Of a DNA stretch of 64,000 nucleotides, positions 26,217-35,120 are shown piece by piece. The DNA comes from Oribacterium sp. UBA5894 (lineage in GTDB: Bacteria; Bacillota; Clostridia; Lachnospirales; Lachnospiraceae). The number at the start of each line of letters is the position of its first letter. Positions within the stretch are counted from its first letter, which is position 1. The stretch is taken from the NCBI GenBank assembly GCA_002431355.1, contig DJEQ01000041.1, positions 41,220 to 105,219 on the forward strand, read 5' to 3'. Below the pieces are notes generated by a model, which was not told the DNA's origin, did no database searches, and worked only from the letters and a program-made list of their open reading frames with translations. The position numbers and the translations under genes are program-made.

Positions 26217-27107
26217 TCATGCTAAAGCGCTCAGAATATCCTCGAACTGTACACCATACAGAATTGGAACCCCGGCTTCGTCGCTGTGTCGAATGCTGAG
26301 CGAAATAAAATCCCCCGCACGCTGAACCGCCTCTTCCAGTTTCTCTCCCCTGAGATACAGGCTGCCGACAATTGCACTGAAGGCATCGCCTGTTCCAGGT
26401 CTTCCCTCTCCTGTCCGAGGATTTTTAATAAAGCGAAGATCCATCGTGTCTTCAGACAGCACATTGATGAGTGTGTCGACTTTCGTGGCAGCATCTGGAA
26501 GTGCACCTTCCTTTGCCGCCTCCACCCCTGTAATGATGATGGCACCCTGGGTTTCATGGTGCAGCTCTGAAAGCAGCGCATGCATCACCATGCCTCTTGC
26601 CGCATCCGTCGTACAGGTATCCAGCGTTTCCTTTAAGCCCGCATAATCAAAGTCAGCGAGAAACGCGGCCTCCGTAAGATTCGGACAGATAAGATCTGCC
26701 TTCCTGCAGAGCGTGCGCATCGCTGTAATGTGCTGCTCGGTTATGCCACGGTACAGCTTTCCATGATCGGCCATCACTGGATCGAGAATGACCTTCAGTG
26801 AAGGATTTCTCTCCTTTTCTTTTTCAATATAGCGTTCCAGCGCAGTCAGGTCTGTACAGTCACCGAGATAGCCGATCAGGATACCATCAAAGTGAATGTG
26901 ATTCTCTTCGAGGGCAGAGAGACACCCAGCCATCTCCTGCCCAAGCCCCACGCTGTAACCATGTGGAAATGCCGTATGGTTACTGAGAACCGCCGTGGGA
27001 ATCGGGGATGCGGTGAGCTTCAAGGTCGAAACAATGGGAATCTGAATGGACAGTGAGCAGCGTCCGACGCTGGAAAGATCATTGATCAGTGCAAGTGTTT
27101 TCAGCAC
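26217..27107 (-). CDS. Pyridoxal/pyridoxamine kinase
   Basis: A 296-residue ribokinase-like enzyme that phosphorylates vitamin B6 vitamers. It shows the PdxK/PdxY start LALINDLSSVGRCSL, the substrate region around HTAFPHGYSVG, the DPVMADHG motif near 112 and the anion hole GTGDAFSA near 230. The start is GTG, 6 nt after AAAGGAG. It begins 11 nt after rpe, the place usually held by thiamine pyrophosphokinase in this conserved cluster. Last gene of the long run from ftsK. Confidence 0.88.
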   Translation of the reverse strand: MLKTLALINDLSSVGRCSLSIQIPIVSTLKLTASPIPTAVLSNHTAFPHGYSVGLGQEMAGCLSALEENHIHFDGILIGYLGDCTDLTALERYIEKEKERNPSLKVILDPVMADHGKLYRGITEQHITAMRTLCRKADLICPNLTEAAFLADFDYAGLKETLDTCTTDAARGMVMHALLSELHHETQGAIIITGVEAAKEGALPDAATKVDTLINVLSEDTMDLRFIKNPRTGEGRPGTGDAFSAIVGSLYLRGEKLEEAVQRAGDFISLSIRHSDEAGVPILYGVQFEDILSALA

Positions 27108-27118
27108 AACATACTCCT

Positions 27119-27781
27119 TTAAGAATGAAGAATTTCATGAAAGGCCTTCACATGGTCTGCCATTTTTTCATGTGGCCGAAACACCGCAGAGCCTGCAATA
27201 AAGAAGTTCGCCCCTGCATCCTTGATTTCCTTCACATTTTCCAGTGTAACTCCGCCATCAATGCCGATGTTTAAATCGATCCCGGCCTCCTCGGCCTCAT
27301 GTCGCAGCGCGCGGATCTTATCGATGGTATACGGAATCAGCTTCTGTCCGCCAAAGCCCGGATTGACCGACATGATCAGAACGAGATCAACCATCGGAAG
27401 AATGCAGTCAAGCGTGCTGATCGGTGTGGCCGGATTCAGGGCTACCCCCGCCTTCAGCCCATGCTCCCGAATCTGCTGCAGGGTGCGATCGAGGTGCGTA
27501 CAGGCTTCCTGATGGACCGTAATTCCATCGGCTCCTGCCTTTGCCACCTCATCAATATAACGGCCTGGCTCAGACACCATCATATGGACATCAAAAAAGC
27601 AGTGATTGTCCTTTCGTACCGACTGAATCACCGGCATTCCGAACGAGATATTCGGTACAAAATCGCCGTCCATCATATCAAAGTGAAGATACTTCGTGCC
27701 CGCCATTTCCAGTACGTGCAGATCCTCCCGAAGATTTCCGAAATCGGCCGATAAAATCGATGGAGACAGGTTATAATTCAT
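27119..27781 (-). CDS. rpe: Ribulose-phosphate 3-epimerase
   Basis: A 220-residue TIM-barrel enzyme that interconverts ribulose-5-P and xylulose-5-P. Metal and catalytic residues are visible in LHFDMMDGDFVPNISFG (about 33-49), the histidines of VHMMV and the phosphate loop GIDGGV near 178; MSVNPGFGGQ is also conserved. It follows rsgA by 59 nt in the Firmicutes priA-to-rpe cluster. Confidence 0.97.
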   Translation of the reverse strand: MNYNLSPSILSADFGNLREDLHVLEMAGTKYLHFDMMDGDFVPNISFGMPVIQSVRKDNHCFFDVHMMVSEPGRYIDEVAKAGADGITVHQEACTHLDRTLQQIREHGLKAGVALNPATPISTLDCILPMVDLVLIMSVNPGFGGQKLIPYTIDKIRALRHEAEEAGIDLNIGIDGGVTLENVKEIKDAGANFFIAGSAVFRPHEKMADHVKAFHEILHS

Positions 27782-27840
27782 CTTATTTCCTCTTTTCTTG
27801 TCATCATTTGTCTTAGGACGCGTTCCACAGGAAAGGAATC

Positions 27841-28833
27841 CTAATATCGTTTCTGTTCCTTCAGCTCCTGGTAAAGCATGACATAGCTCTCATAGCGCTC
27901 GCGGGCAATGCTTCCTTCCTGAACCGCACGCTTAACCGCGCAGTCCTTCTCACCGATATGAACGCAGGTGTGAAAGCGACAGGCACTGCGGTACTGTTCG
28001 AATTCCGGAAAGTAATACATCAGGCGTTCAGGCTCAATGTCCATGACATAAAGTGATGTGAAGCCCGGTGTATCGAGCACATAGCTGTTGTCGTCCATGT
28101 AAAAAAATTCCGAATGGCGGGTTGTGTTTTTTCCGCGTTCAATTTTCCGGCTGAGCTCACCCGTTTCCATATGGGCATCCGGATGAATAAGATTCGTTAA
28201 CGATGATTTTCCAACCCCGCTTGGGCCCGAAAGGACCGTCGTTTTGCCACGAAGCACCTCCATGATTTCCGGCAGGCTTTCCTTATTCCGCGTGCTGATT
28301 TCCAGCACACGATAGCCTGCTTTCCGATAGATTTCCGGAATCAGCTCCGGATGCTCTGCATGAATCTCCGGTATGCTTTTCGCTCTCGCCCGTTTCTTTT
28401 TCCAGGCATTCCGGTCTTCGGACAGAATTTCCTCTTCTTCCAGAGAGCTTTCCGAATCGGACGTCTGCACGAGGTCCACCTTATTAAAGAAAATGGTGAC
28501 CGGAATATCCCGCTGTTCCATATTGATGAGAAAACGATCCAGCAGGTTCAGGTTAGGATCTGGATGACGAAGCGCAAATATGACAACCGCCTGGTCGACA
28601 TTGGCTACCGCCGGGCGAATCAGCTGATTTTTCCTCGGAAGGATGCGAATCACCGATCCCTCATGCTCCTTTTCAGAGTCCTGCACGGGAGAAATCTCTG
28701 CATTGTCTCCGACCAGTGGCTTTTCATTTCGATTGCGAAAGATTCCCTTCGCTCGACATTCATAATCGCCCTCCGGCGTATGGACATAATAGAAGCCCCC
28801 GATTCCCTTATATATTTTTCCTTTCAGTATCAT
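27841..28833 (-). CDS. rsgA: Small ribosomal subunit GTPase RsgA with an insert
   Basis: A 330-residue circularly permuted GTPase for 30S maturation. An N-terminal OB fold (about 1-65) is followed by G4 FFNKVDLV (about 115-122), G1 GPSGVGKSS (about 206-214) and G3 DTPGF (about 257), and a zinc motif in CRFHTCVHIGEKDC (about 287-300). Between G4 and the conserved YRVLEIS lies an insert of about 35 residues, rich in Ser and Glu then Lys and Arg (residues 124-160), which lengthens it beyond the usual 290-300. It is 14 nt downstream of the kinase gene. Confidence 0.93.
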   Translation of the reverse strand: MILKGKIYKGIGGFYYVHTPEGDYECRAKGIFRNRNEKPLVGDNAEISPVQDSEKEHEGSVIRILPRKNQLIRPAVANVDQAVVIFALRHPDPNLNLLDRFLINMEQRDIPVTIFFNKVDLVQTSDSESSLEEEEILSEDRNAWKKKRARAKSIPEIHAEHPELIPEIYRKAGYRVLEISTRNKESLPEIMEVLRGKTTVLSGPSGVGKSSLTNLIHPDAHMETGELSRKIERGKNTTRHSEFFYMDDNSYVLDTPGFTSLYVMDIEPERLMYYFPEFEQYRSACRFHTCVHIGEKDCAVKRAVQEGSIARERYESYVMLYQELKEQKRY

Positions 28834-28847
28834 CCGTCACCTCAAGC

Positions 28848-30992
28848 TCATGAATTTCTCGGTGCAAAATTGACCGAATACGACGCGATTACCGTATCAT
28901 TCGAAGCATCGACAATTTCCACGGTTCCCTTCGTTACACCCGTCGCGCCCTTGATGGATGGTATAACCACCTGAAGCTCTGTCCCTGCTGCATAGGAGCG
29001 TGCCTCCTGCAGTGTCGTATACCGCTCGGTCCCATCGATATCCTGGCAGAGACGGATCAGAATCACACGGGTATTGGATGCCGCCGGACTGGTTTCACCA
29101 CCGATCTTCACGGCGGTATTGATGGAGCCGTACCAGGCATTGTCGGTTCCACTTACCAAAGCCCCCGTCGTGAAGGGTTCTCCGGTGCTGGAAGCTACGG
29201 TGAGGCGAATGGCCGTACCTCTGGATACTTCCGTTCCAGCGGTCAGGGACTGGTCCACAACGACGTTCTCGCCTTCTTCACTTTCCACGTAGTCGATGCC
29301 CTCCAGCTGAAGCCCCGCATCCTCCAGCGTCGACATGGCTTCCTCGAGCTCCAGATCGTGAAGCTCCGGTACCAGAACAGGATCCTCCACCTGCTGAGTG
29401 CCACTCGACCGTGTAATAATCAGCATCGATGTTCCGCTTGTGTCCGGCTTATTTGTGCGGATTACATTGCCCTTCGGAACCGTATCGGATGCCTCGTCCT
29501 CGACCTTATACGTTATTTTCCGCTTTTCCAGTTCATCCAGGAGCGACTGGCACTTCATGGTATGAAGCGCCTCCAGATTTTTCGTGTCCGGATCATAAAA
29601 CTCAATGGTTTTTGCACCGTCAGACAGTGTCAGGTCGAGGACATTGCCCTGCCCGCTCTTTTCCTTTTCATACGAAAGAATGACACCTGGGGTTGGATAC
29701 TTATCCGAATAGTCCTCCTTTACGGTTTTCAGATGTACATTGTACGCCTTCAGATACTCCTCTGCCTCTTCCACGGTCTTTCCCACAATGTTTGGAAGCA
29801 GGTTGTCCAGGGCAGAAATCGTAATATTGATCGTCGCGGCCTCTGTCACGGTGCTGCTTTCTTCCGTTGCCTGGGTGGTCTCCAGTGCTGTTTTACTCTC
29901 CCGGAGGAAGGAAAGCATATTACGGCCAATGATGACAACCAGAACAACGATGAGCAGGACGCACACCGCTGCAATCAGACGATAGAGCTTTGTCATATGG
30001 AAGCCCGGTCCTTCATTTGCTTCCTCGTCCTCCTCCCCGGCCTCCAGACCTGCGACCTTCTGTCGCAGCTCCTGCCGATGCTTCAGGAGTGCCAGCTCCC
30101 GTGGGGACAGCACGCGTGTTTCACTGAGATCCTCCGGCATTTCTCCCGCCATAAAGGAGCCACTCGGATCCTTCAGAGCCCTTCGAAGATCCTCCATGAG
30201 CTCCCCGATGTGCTGATAGCGCAGCTTTGGCTTCTTCTGCATGCACTTATAGACTGCCATATCCAGTGCAGGATAGACATCCGGTACGAGATCCTTTACA
30301 TGCGGAACCGGATTTTCAAGATGCGCAAATACAACCGAAACGGAGGTATCTCCGTCATAGGGCACCTGTCCGGTCAGCATTTCATAGAGTGTGCAGCCGA
30401 AGCTGTAAATGTCCGAGCGCTCATCGGACTGTCCAGAGCGCGCCTGCTCTGGCGAGATGTAGTGGACGGAGCCCATGACAGTTGCATTGACCGTCTGCTG
30501 CGTGGCGGCACGTGCAATACCGAAATCTGCCACCTTCACATTGCCCTCACTGTCCACGATGATATTCTGCGGCTTGATGTCCCGATGCACGATGCCCATC
30601 TTATGTGCGAGCTCAATGCCGGCTGCCGCCTGCAGTGCGATGGCGATGGCCTCCTGAGAATCCATCCGACCGGCCCGTTTAATATAGTTCTTCAGCGTAA
30701 TCCCCTCCACGAGCTCCATCACAATATAATGGAGCTTCGTCTCGAGATTATCGACAATGTCATACACTGCAACGATGTTCGGATGGTTCAGCTTCGCCGC
30801 TGCCTGTGCTTCATTCTGAAACTTGCGGATGAAATCCTCATCCTCACAGTACTCCTCCTTCAGCACCTTAATGGCCACTTCGCGCCCCATTTTTTTATCA
30901 TTTGCGCGATAGACATAGCTCATGCCGCCCTGTCCGATCAGTGTGTCGATCTCATAGCGATCATCCAGAATCTGTCCCTGTACAAGCATCAT
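28848..30992 (-). CDS. prkC: PASTA-domain Ser/Thr protein kinase
   Basis: A 714-residue membrane kinase that senses muropeptides or lipid II and controls wall growth. The kinase domain (about 10-275) has GQGGMSYVYRA, VAIKVLK, HRDIKPQNI (near 135) and DFG. A membrane helix at about 340-362 leads to three PASTA domains (about 405-470, 475-535 and 540-610), the second rather degenerate. The last 100 residues form an extra extracellular domain beginning with SGTDNAWYGSIN-like sequence. It overlaps the phosphatase stop by 4 nt, the standard prpC-prkC arrangement. Confidence 0.95.
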   Translation of the reverse strand: MMLVQGQILDDRYEIDTLIGQGGMSYVYRANDKKMGREVAIKVLKEEYCEDEDFIRKFQNEAQAAAKLNHPNIVAVYDIVDNLETKLHYIVMELVEGITLKNYIKRAGRMDSQEAIAIALQAAAGIELAHKMGIVHRDIKPQNIIVDSEGNVKVADFGIARAATQQTVNATVMGSVHYISPEQARSGQSDERSDIYSFGCTLYEMLTGQVPYDGDTSVSVVFAHLENPVPHVKDLVPDVYPALDMAVYKCMQKKPKLRYQHIGELMEDLRRALKDPSGSFMAGEMPEDLSETRVLSPRELALLKHRQELRQKVAGLEAGEEDEEANEGPGFHMTKLYRLIAAVCVLLIVVLVVIIGRNMLSFLRESKTALETTQATEESSTVTEAATINITISALDNLLPNIVGKTVEEAEEYLKAYNVHLKTVKEDYSDKYPTPGVILSYEKEKSGQGNVLDLTLSDGAKTIEFYDPDTKNLEALHTMKCQSLLDELEKRKITYKVEDEASDTVPKGNVIRTNKPDTSGTSMLIITRSSGTQQVEDPVLVPELHDLELEEAMSTLEDAGLQLEGIDYVESEEGENVVVDQSLTAGTEVSRGTAIRLTVASSTGEPFTTGALVSGTDNAWYGSINTAVKIGGETSPAASNTRVILIRLCQDIDGTERYTTLQEARSYAAGTELQVVIPSIKGATGVTKGTVEIVDASNDTVIASYSVNFAPRNS

Positions 30993-31738
30993 GCGGTTGC
31001 CTCCTCTCGGTATGGGCCGGTCAGAACGATGCCGATATTGTCTTTCCCGCCGTTGATATTTGCCATATCGATCAGTGCCTGCACCTTTTCCTGCACCGTT
31101 GTCTCCTCACGGACGATGGTGCGGATGCTCTCATTGTCCACCATGTTGGACAGCCCATCCGAACAGAGCAGAAGGTAATCCCCTTCCGACAGCTCTACCT
31201 CAAAGAAGTCCGCCTCCACCTCCGGCTCGATGCCGACGGCACGCGTAATGATGTTTCGGGAGCTCATATACTCCTGTGAGCCCCGCCGCATCAGACCTCT
31301 TCGAACCATTTCCTCTACATAGGAGTGGTCCCGTGTGATCTGCCGAATGCTGTTTCCGTGAATCAGATAGGCCCTCGAGTCGCCAATGTTTCCGACGGTC
31401 AGACTGGTTCCATCAATATAGGCAACGACGAGTGTGGTTCCCATGCCATTCAGATTCTGATTCTGCTCAGACATCTGAAAAAGGCGCCGGTTTACCTCGC
31501 CGATGCCCTCCTGCAGCAGTCGGATTTCCGGCATCGGCTGCTGCCGTTCCATGATATAGTCCTTCAGAGTGTCTACGGTATACCGGGAGGCATAATCTCC
31601 TGCCTTATGGCCACCCATGCCATCCGCGAGAAGAAAGAGATTCGGCAGCTCTCCGATTGGCTGATTCGTAGCATAGACATAATCCTGATTCATATGTCGT
31701 CGCTGCCCCTTATCGGTTTTTGCAAAATAGTCCATCAT
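30989..31738 (-). CDS. prpC: PP2C-type protein phosphatase (Stp1/PrpC)
   Basis: A 249-residue metal-dependent phosphatase that reverses PrkC. PP2C motifs: HMNQDYVYA (about 15-23), LADGMGGHKAGDYAS (about 37-51), GNIGDSRAY (near 118) and LCSDGLSNMV (near 190). The pair is translationally coupled. It lies 78 nt after rlmN. Confidence 0.96.
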   Translation of the reverse strand: MMDYFAKTDKGQRRHMNQDYVYATNQPIGELPNLFLLADGMGGHKAGDYASRYTVDTLKDYIMERQQPMPEIRLLQEGIGEVNRRLFQMSEQNQNLNGMGTTLVVAYIDGTSLTVGNIGDSRAYLIHGNSIRQITRDHSYVEEMVRRGLMRRGSQEYMSSRNIITRAVGIEPEVEADFFEVELSEGDYLLLCSDGLSNMVDNESIRTIVREETTVQEKVQALIDMANINGGKDNIGIVLTGPYREEATA

Positions 31739-31816
31739 ACGTTTCCTCTATGCTCGATCCATTGTATTCGGCCTCGTCCATCCAGCAGTCTGTAAGCCGC
31801 TCAGTGGTATGCCTCC

Positions 31817-32884
31817 TTACGCTTTCGAATGAACGCCCTCGGTCTCCAGGTAATCCCGTCGAAGCTGTCCACAGGAGCCGGAAATATCTGAACCCATCTC
31901 ACGACGGATGGTAGCTGTAATGCCATTTCGCTCCAGGACATGCTGGAAGGCCTCTACCTTCGAGCGATCCGGTCGTTTCCAGTCACGCTCCTTGATCGGA
32001 TTGACCGGAATCAGGTTGACATGGCACTGCAGCCTTCCGCCATCCTTCATGCCACGGATCAGTCGAACCAGCTCCATGGCCTCCTGCTTATTGTCATTCA
32101 CACCTTCCACGACCGAGTACTCAAAGGTAACACGACGTCCGGTCTTTTCAAAATAGTACTCTATAGCCGGCATGATTTCTGAAAGGGAATACTTCTTTGC
32201 AATCGGCATCAGCTTCTGTCTGGTTTCATCGTTTGGCGCATGGAGACTCAGTGCCAGCGTGATGCCTGCATTTTCATCGGCCAGCTGACGGATTCTGGGA
32301 ACAAGCCCACAGGTGGAAACCGTGATATTCCGTCTGGAAATATGCAGTCCGTTTTCATCTGAAATCATCCGTATAAAGCGGGTAAATTCATCATAATTAT
32401 CGAGGGGCTCTCCAGAACCCATGATAACAATATTGTCTACCCGTACGCCGGTCGTACGCTGAATCTGATAAATCTGTCCCAGCATCTCGCCGCTCGTCAG
32501 ATTTCTGGCCAGTCCATCGAGGGTGGAAGCGCAGAACTTACAGCCCATACGGCAGCCAACCTGCGAAGAGATGCATACACTGTGTCCATGCTGGTATTCC
32601 ATCCAGACCGATTCGATCACATGGCCATCCTGCATTCGAAAGATAAATTTCTTTGTACCATCGATTTTTGATGTGAGTACCTCCACCGTTTCCGGGAGAG
32701 CAACGCTGTAGGATGCACGCAGCTTCTCTCGAAGTGATTTCGAAAGATTCGTCATCTCATCTACATCGGTCACCAGATTCTGATGCAGCCAGGTATAGAG
32801 CTGCTTTGCGCGGAAGGGCTTTTCACCCATATCCTCCAGCAGCTTTTTCATATCCTTCAGTTCTATGTCTCGTAAATTTTTCAT
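31817..32884 (-). CDS. rlmN: 23S rRNA (A2503-C2)/tRNA (A37-C2) methyltransferase RlmN
   Basis: A 355-residue radical-SAM enzyme. The cluster motif CRMGCKFCAS lies near 110-119, followed by IVIMGSGEPLDNYD; the family's two catalytic cysteines are represented by Cys near 113-118 loop and the C-terminal DISGSCGQL (near 340). It overlaps the rsmB stop by 4 nt, as in other Firmicutes. Confidence 0.96.
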   Translation of the reverse strand: MKNLRDIELKDMKKLLEDMGEKPFRAKQLYTWLHQNLVTDVDEMTNLSKSLREKLRASYSVALPETVEVLTSKIDGTKKFIFRMQDGHVIESVWMEYQHGHSVCISSQVGCRMGCKFCASTLDGLARNLTSGEMLGQIYQIQRTTGVRVDNIVIMGSGEPLDNYDEFTRFIRMISDENGLHISRRNITVSTCGLVPRIRQLADENAGITLALSLHAPNDETRQKLMPIAKKYSLSEIMPAIEYYFEKTGRRVTFEYSVVEGVNDNKQEAMELVRLIRGMKDGGRLQCHVNLIPVNPIKERDWKRPDRSKVEAFQHVLERNGITATIRREMGSDISGSCGQLRRDYLETEGVHSKA

Positions 32885-34320
32885 GCTTTTCGAAATACCG
32901 TAAGATAAAATCCATCCGAAGGCTCTCCTGGAAGGAACTTGCGCTCCTTTTCAAGTGAAAAGCCAGGCTTCGTCAGAATATAGTCCCGGTTGTCCTCATT
33001 TTCTTCCTTTGTCAAGGTACAGGTGGAGTAGAGGAGCTTTCCTCCTGGCTTGACATACTGACATACGGTATCGAGAATTTCCCGCTGGAGCTTCTGAAGT
33101 GCCGCGATATTTTCGCGGCTTGCACGGAAACGGATGTCCGGCTTCTTTCCCAGAATTCCAAGACCCGAGCAAGGAAGATCCGCTACCACAATGTCGGCGA
33201 TGCCCTGTCCCTCCGGATCGAGAAGCGTCGGGTCCAGGGTCCGTGCATCGAGTGCCTTTGCTGAAATGTTCGTGAGCTTCTGCCGCTCGATATTCTGACG
33301 GATCAGTGCAACCTTTCCCTCGCTGAGATCCCGTGCGTCCACCTGTCCGGTTCCTTCCAGCAGCGCTGCGATATGGCAGCTCTTTCCGCCAGGCGCCGCA
33401 CATACATCCACGACATAGTCTCCTTTTTCCGGTGCAGCTTCGATCCCCACCTGCTGCGAGGCATAGTCCTGAATCGTCAGTTCACCATTCCGAAAGGCAT
33501 CACTGTGGACAATGTCGCCGCTTCGTACCTCGGTATGGCCATCCTGGAAACGGACATAGTTGGTCTTTTCACCGTGCAGGAACCAGTCAAGCATACGCTC
33601 GGTTTCTTCACGTCCATAGACCTTTCGAAGATCCTCATACAGCCAGAGGGGCACACTGTAGCGAATGTAGGCGGGTGTTTTCCCTGTATGTGCAAGGTTC
33701 TGAAAAATGATGTCCTTATCTCTCGCCACACTGCGCAGTACACCATTGACAAAGCCACTCAGGAAAAAGAGCTTATCATCCTGACTCTTCACAAGCTCTA
33801 CCGCCTCATTGATGGCTGCGCTGTCCGGCACCTTGTCCATGTACAGAATCTGGTAGCTTCCCATACGAAGCACGGTACGGATCAGCGGCTCCATGTTTTT
33901 CGTATGGACCTTACTGATCTGGTTCAGAATAAAATCGAGCTGAATCGTATATTCGAGGGTTCCCTCCACAAGACGTGTCACGAAGGCCGCGTCACGTGGA
34001 TCGAAGTCCCCATGCTGTTGAAGGGCTTCCCGCAGTACAATATGGGAAAGCTTCTTCTCCTCTAAAATTTTCTGAAGGCTAAGTACAGCAATAGACCGCG
34101 GCGTTGCTGCGGTCTTTTCTCTGGAAAGTTCCGATATTTTTTTCTCTTCTTCCTGCATTCCGTGCGGTCGCGCATTCCAGACTCTATAATCTGCATGCGT
34201 GCTCCGGGCGTCTGGAGTTCTTCCTTTTCGTGCATTGGAGCTCTGCTTTCCGGCATGCATGAACTTATGGAGTGGTCCCTCCTGAGTGTTCTTTTTATTT
34301 CGTAGATTTTTCTTATCCAT
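32881..34320 (-). CDS. rsmB: 16S rRNA (C967-C5)-methyltransferase RsmB
   Basis: A 479-residue NusB-fold/methyltransferase fusion. An unusual N-terminal tail of about 70 residues, basic and probably disordered, precedes the NusB-like domain (about 75-200). The methyltransferase domain has the SAM motif VCAAPGGKSCH (near 302), the catalytic DLPCSGLG (near 375) and STCTLTKEENE (near 440). The start overlaps the stop of the zinc-protease gene (TAATG). Confidence 0.94.
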   Translation of the reverse strand: MDKKNLRNKKNTQEGPLHKFMHAGKQSSNARKGRTPDARSTHADYRVWNARPHGMQEEEKKISELSREKTAATPRSIAVLSLQKILEEKKLSHIVLREALQQHGDFDPRDAAFVTRLVEGTLEYTIQLDFILNQISKVHTKNMEPLIRTVLRMGSYQILYMDKVPDSAAINEAVELVKSQDDKLFFLSGFVNGVLRSVARDKDIIFQNLAHTGKTPAYIRYSVPLWLYEDLRKVYGREETERMLDWFLHGEKTNYVRFQDGHTEVRSGDIVHSDAFRNGELTIQDYASQQVGIEAAPEKGDYVVDVCAAPGGKSCHIAALLEGTGQVDARDLSEGKVALIRQNIERQKLTNISAKALDARTLDPTLLDPEGQGIADIVVADLPCSGLGILGKKPDIRFRASRENIAALQKLQREILDTVCQYVKPGGKLLYSTCTLTKEENEDNRDYILTKPGFSLEKERKFLPGEPSDGFYLTVFRKA

Positions 34321-35033
34321 TAGTCATTATTTCTGCGGCTTCCTCTCGTGAGAATCAGGAGTCGAAGCAGCTGTAAAAGTGATGCGGTCGCGGCAGCAAC
34401 ATAGGTGAGTGCTGCTGCGGTCAATACGGCCTTTACGCCATTCAGCTCCTCTTCTGTCAGTACCTGATTTTCACGCAGGGTCTTTACGGCACGTCGTGAG
34501 GCATCAAATTCAACCGGCAGGGTTAAAAGCTGGATGGAGATGGCAACCATAAATGCGATGATGCCGATCCGGATGAGTGGTGACCAGCTGATGAGAATCC
34601 CGAAGAAAACGAGAGGAATCGAGATCTTCGAAGCAAACGCACAGGCTGGCGTGATGGTTCTGGTCAGAACGAGGGGTACATAGGCCTCCTTATCCTGAAT
34701 GGCATGACCACATTCATGCGCAGCCACCCCAATGGCAGCAATGGACCGGCTGTTGATCGTTGACTCGCTCAGATTCAGTACCTTTTTACTCGGGACATAA
34801 TTATCTGTCAGATTTCCGGCAATTCCCTGAACGCGCACGTTCGTAATCCCATTTCGATTCAGAATAAGACGTGCGGCATCTGCACCCGTGATGCCTGCAC
34901 GGGAGCCCACCTTTGCATATTTCTGAAAGGTCCGATTGACATGCGCACTGGCCAGCATGGAAAGAATAATGCCCAGCAGCACCAGAACATAGGTCGGATC
35001 ATAAAACATCGGATATCCATAATAACCGTACAT
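34320..35033 (-). CDS. Membrane zinc metallopeptidase, YugP family
   Basis: A 237-residue integral-membrane protease of the Zn_peptidase_2 family (PF04298). The zinc site is AAHECGHAIQ (near 125); helices flank it at about 13-32, 140-165, 170-195 and 215-232. I chose the ATG at 35033 (MYGYYGYPMF) after GGAGG; 14 codons upstream are open. The substrate is unknown. It sits between fmt and rsmB, its usual place in Clostridia. Confidence 0.9.
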   Translation of the reverse strand: MYGYYGYPMFYDPTYVLVLLGIILSMLASAHVNRTFQKYAKVGSRAGITGADAARLILNRNGITNVRVQGIAGNLTDNYVPSKKVLNLSESTINSRSIAAIGVAAHECGHAIQDKEAYVPLVLTRTITPACAFASKISIPLVFFGILISWSPLIRIGIIAFMVAISIQLLTLPVEFDASRRAVKTLRENQVLTEEELNGVKAVLTAAALTYVAAATASLLQLLRLLILTRGSRRNND

Positions 35034-35120
35034 GACGTTTCCTCCTATCGTGATCATGTCTCCAGTGTAGGGCATCCTCGTGACGAGATCATGTTGAAAT
35101 TCTGAATTTTATATAAAGAT

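Noticed and set aside
29358..31178. A 606-codon plus-strand open frame
   Set aside because: It is antisense to the PASTA kinase and phosphatase genes, whose motifs are intact; its translation is rich in Cys, His and Leu and matches nothing.
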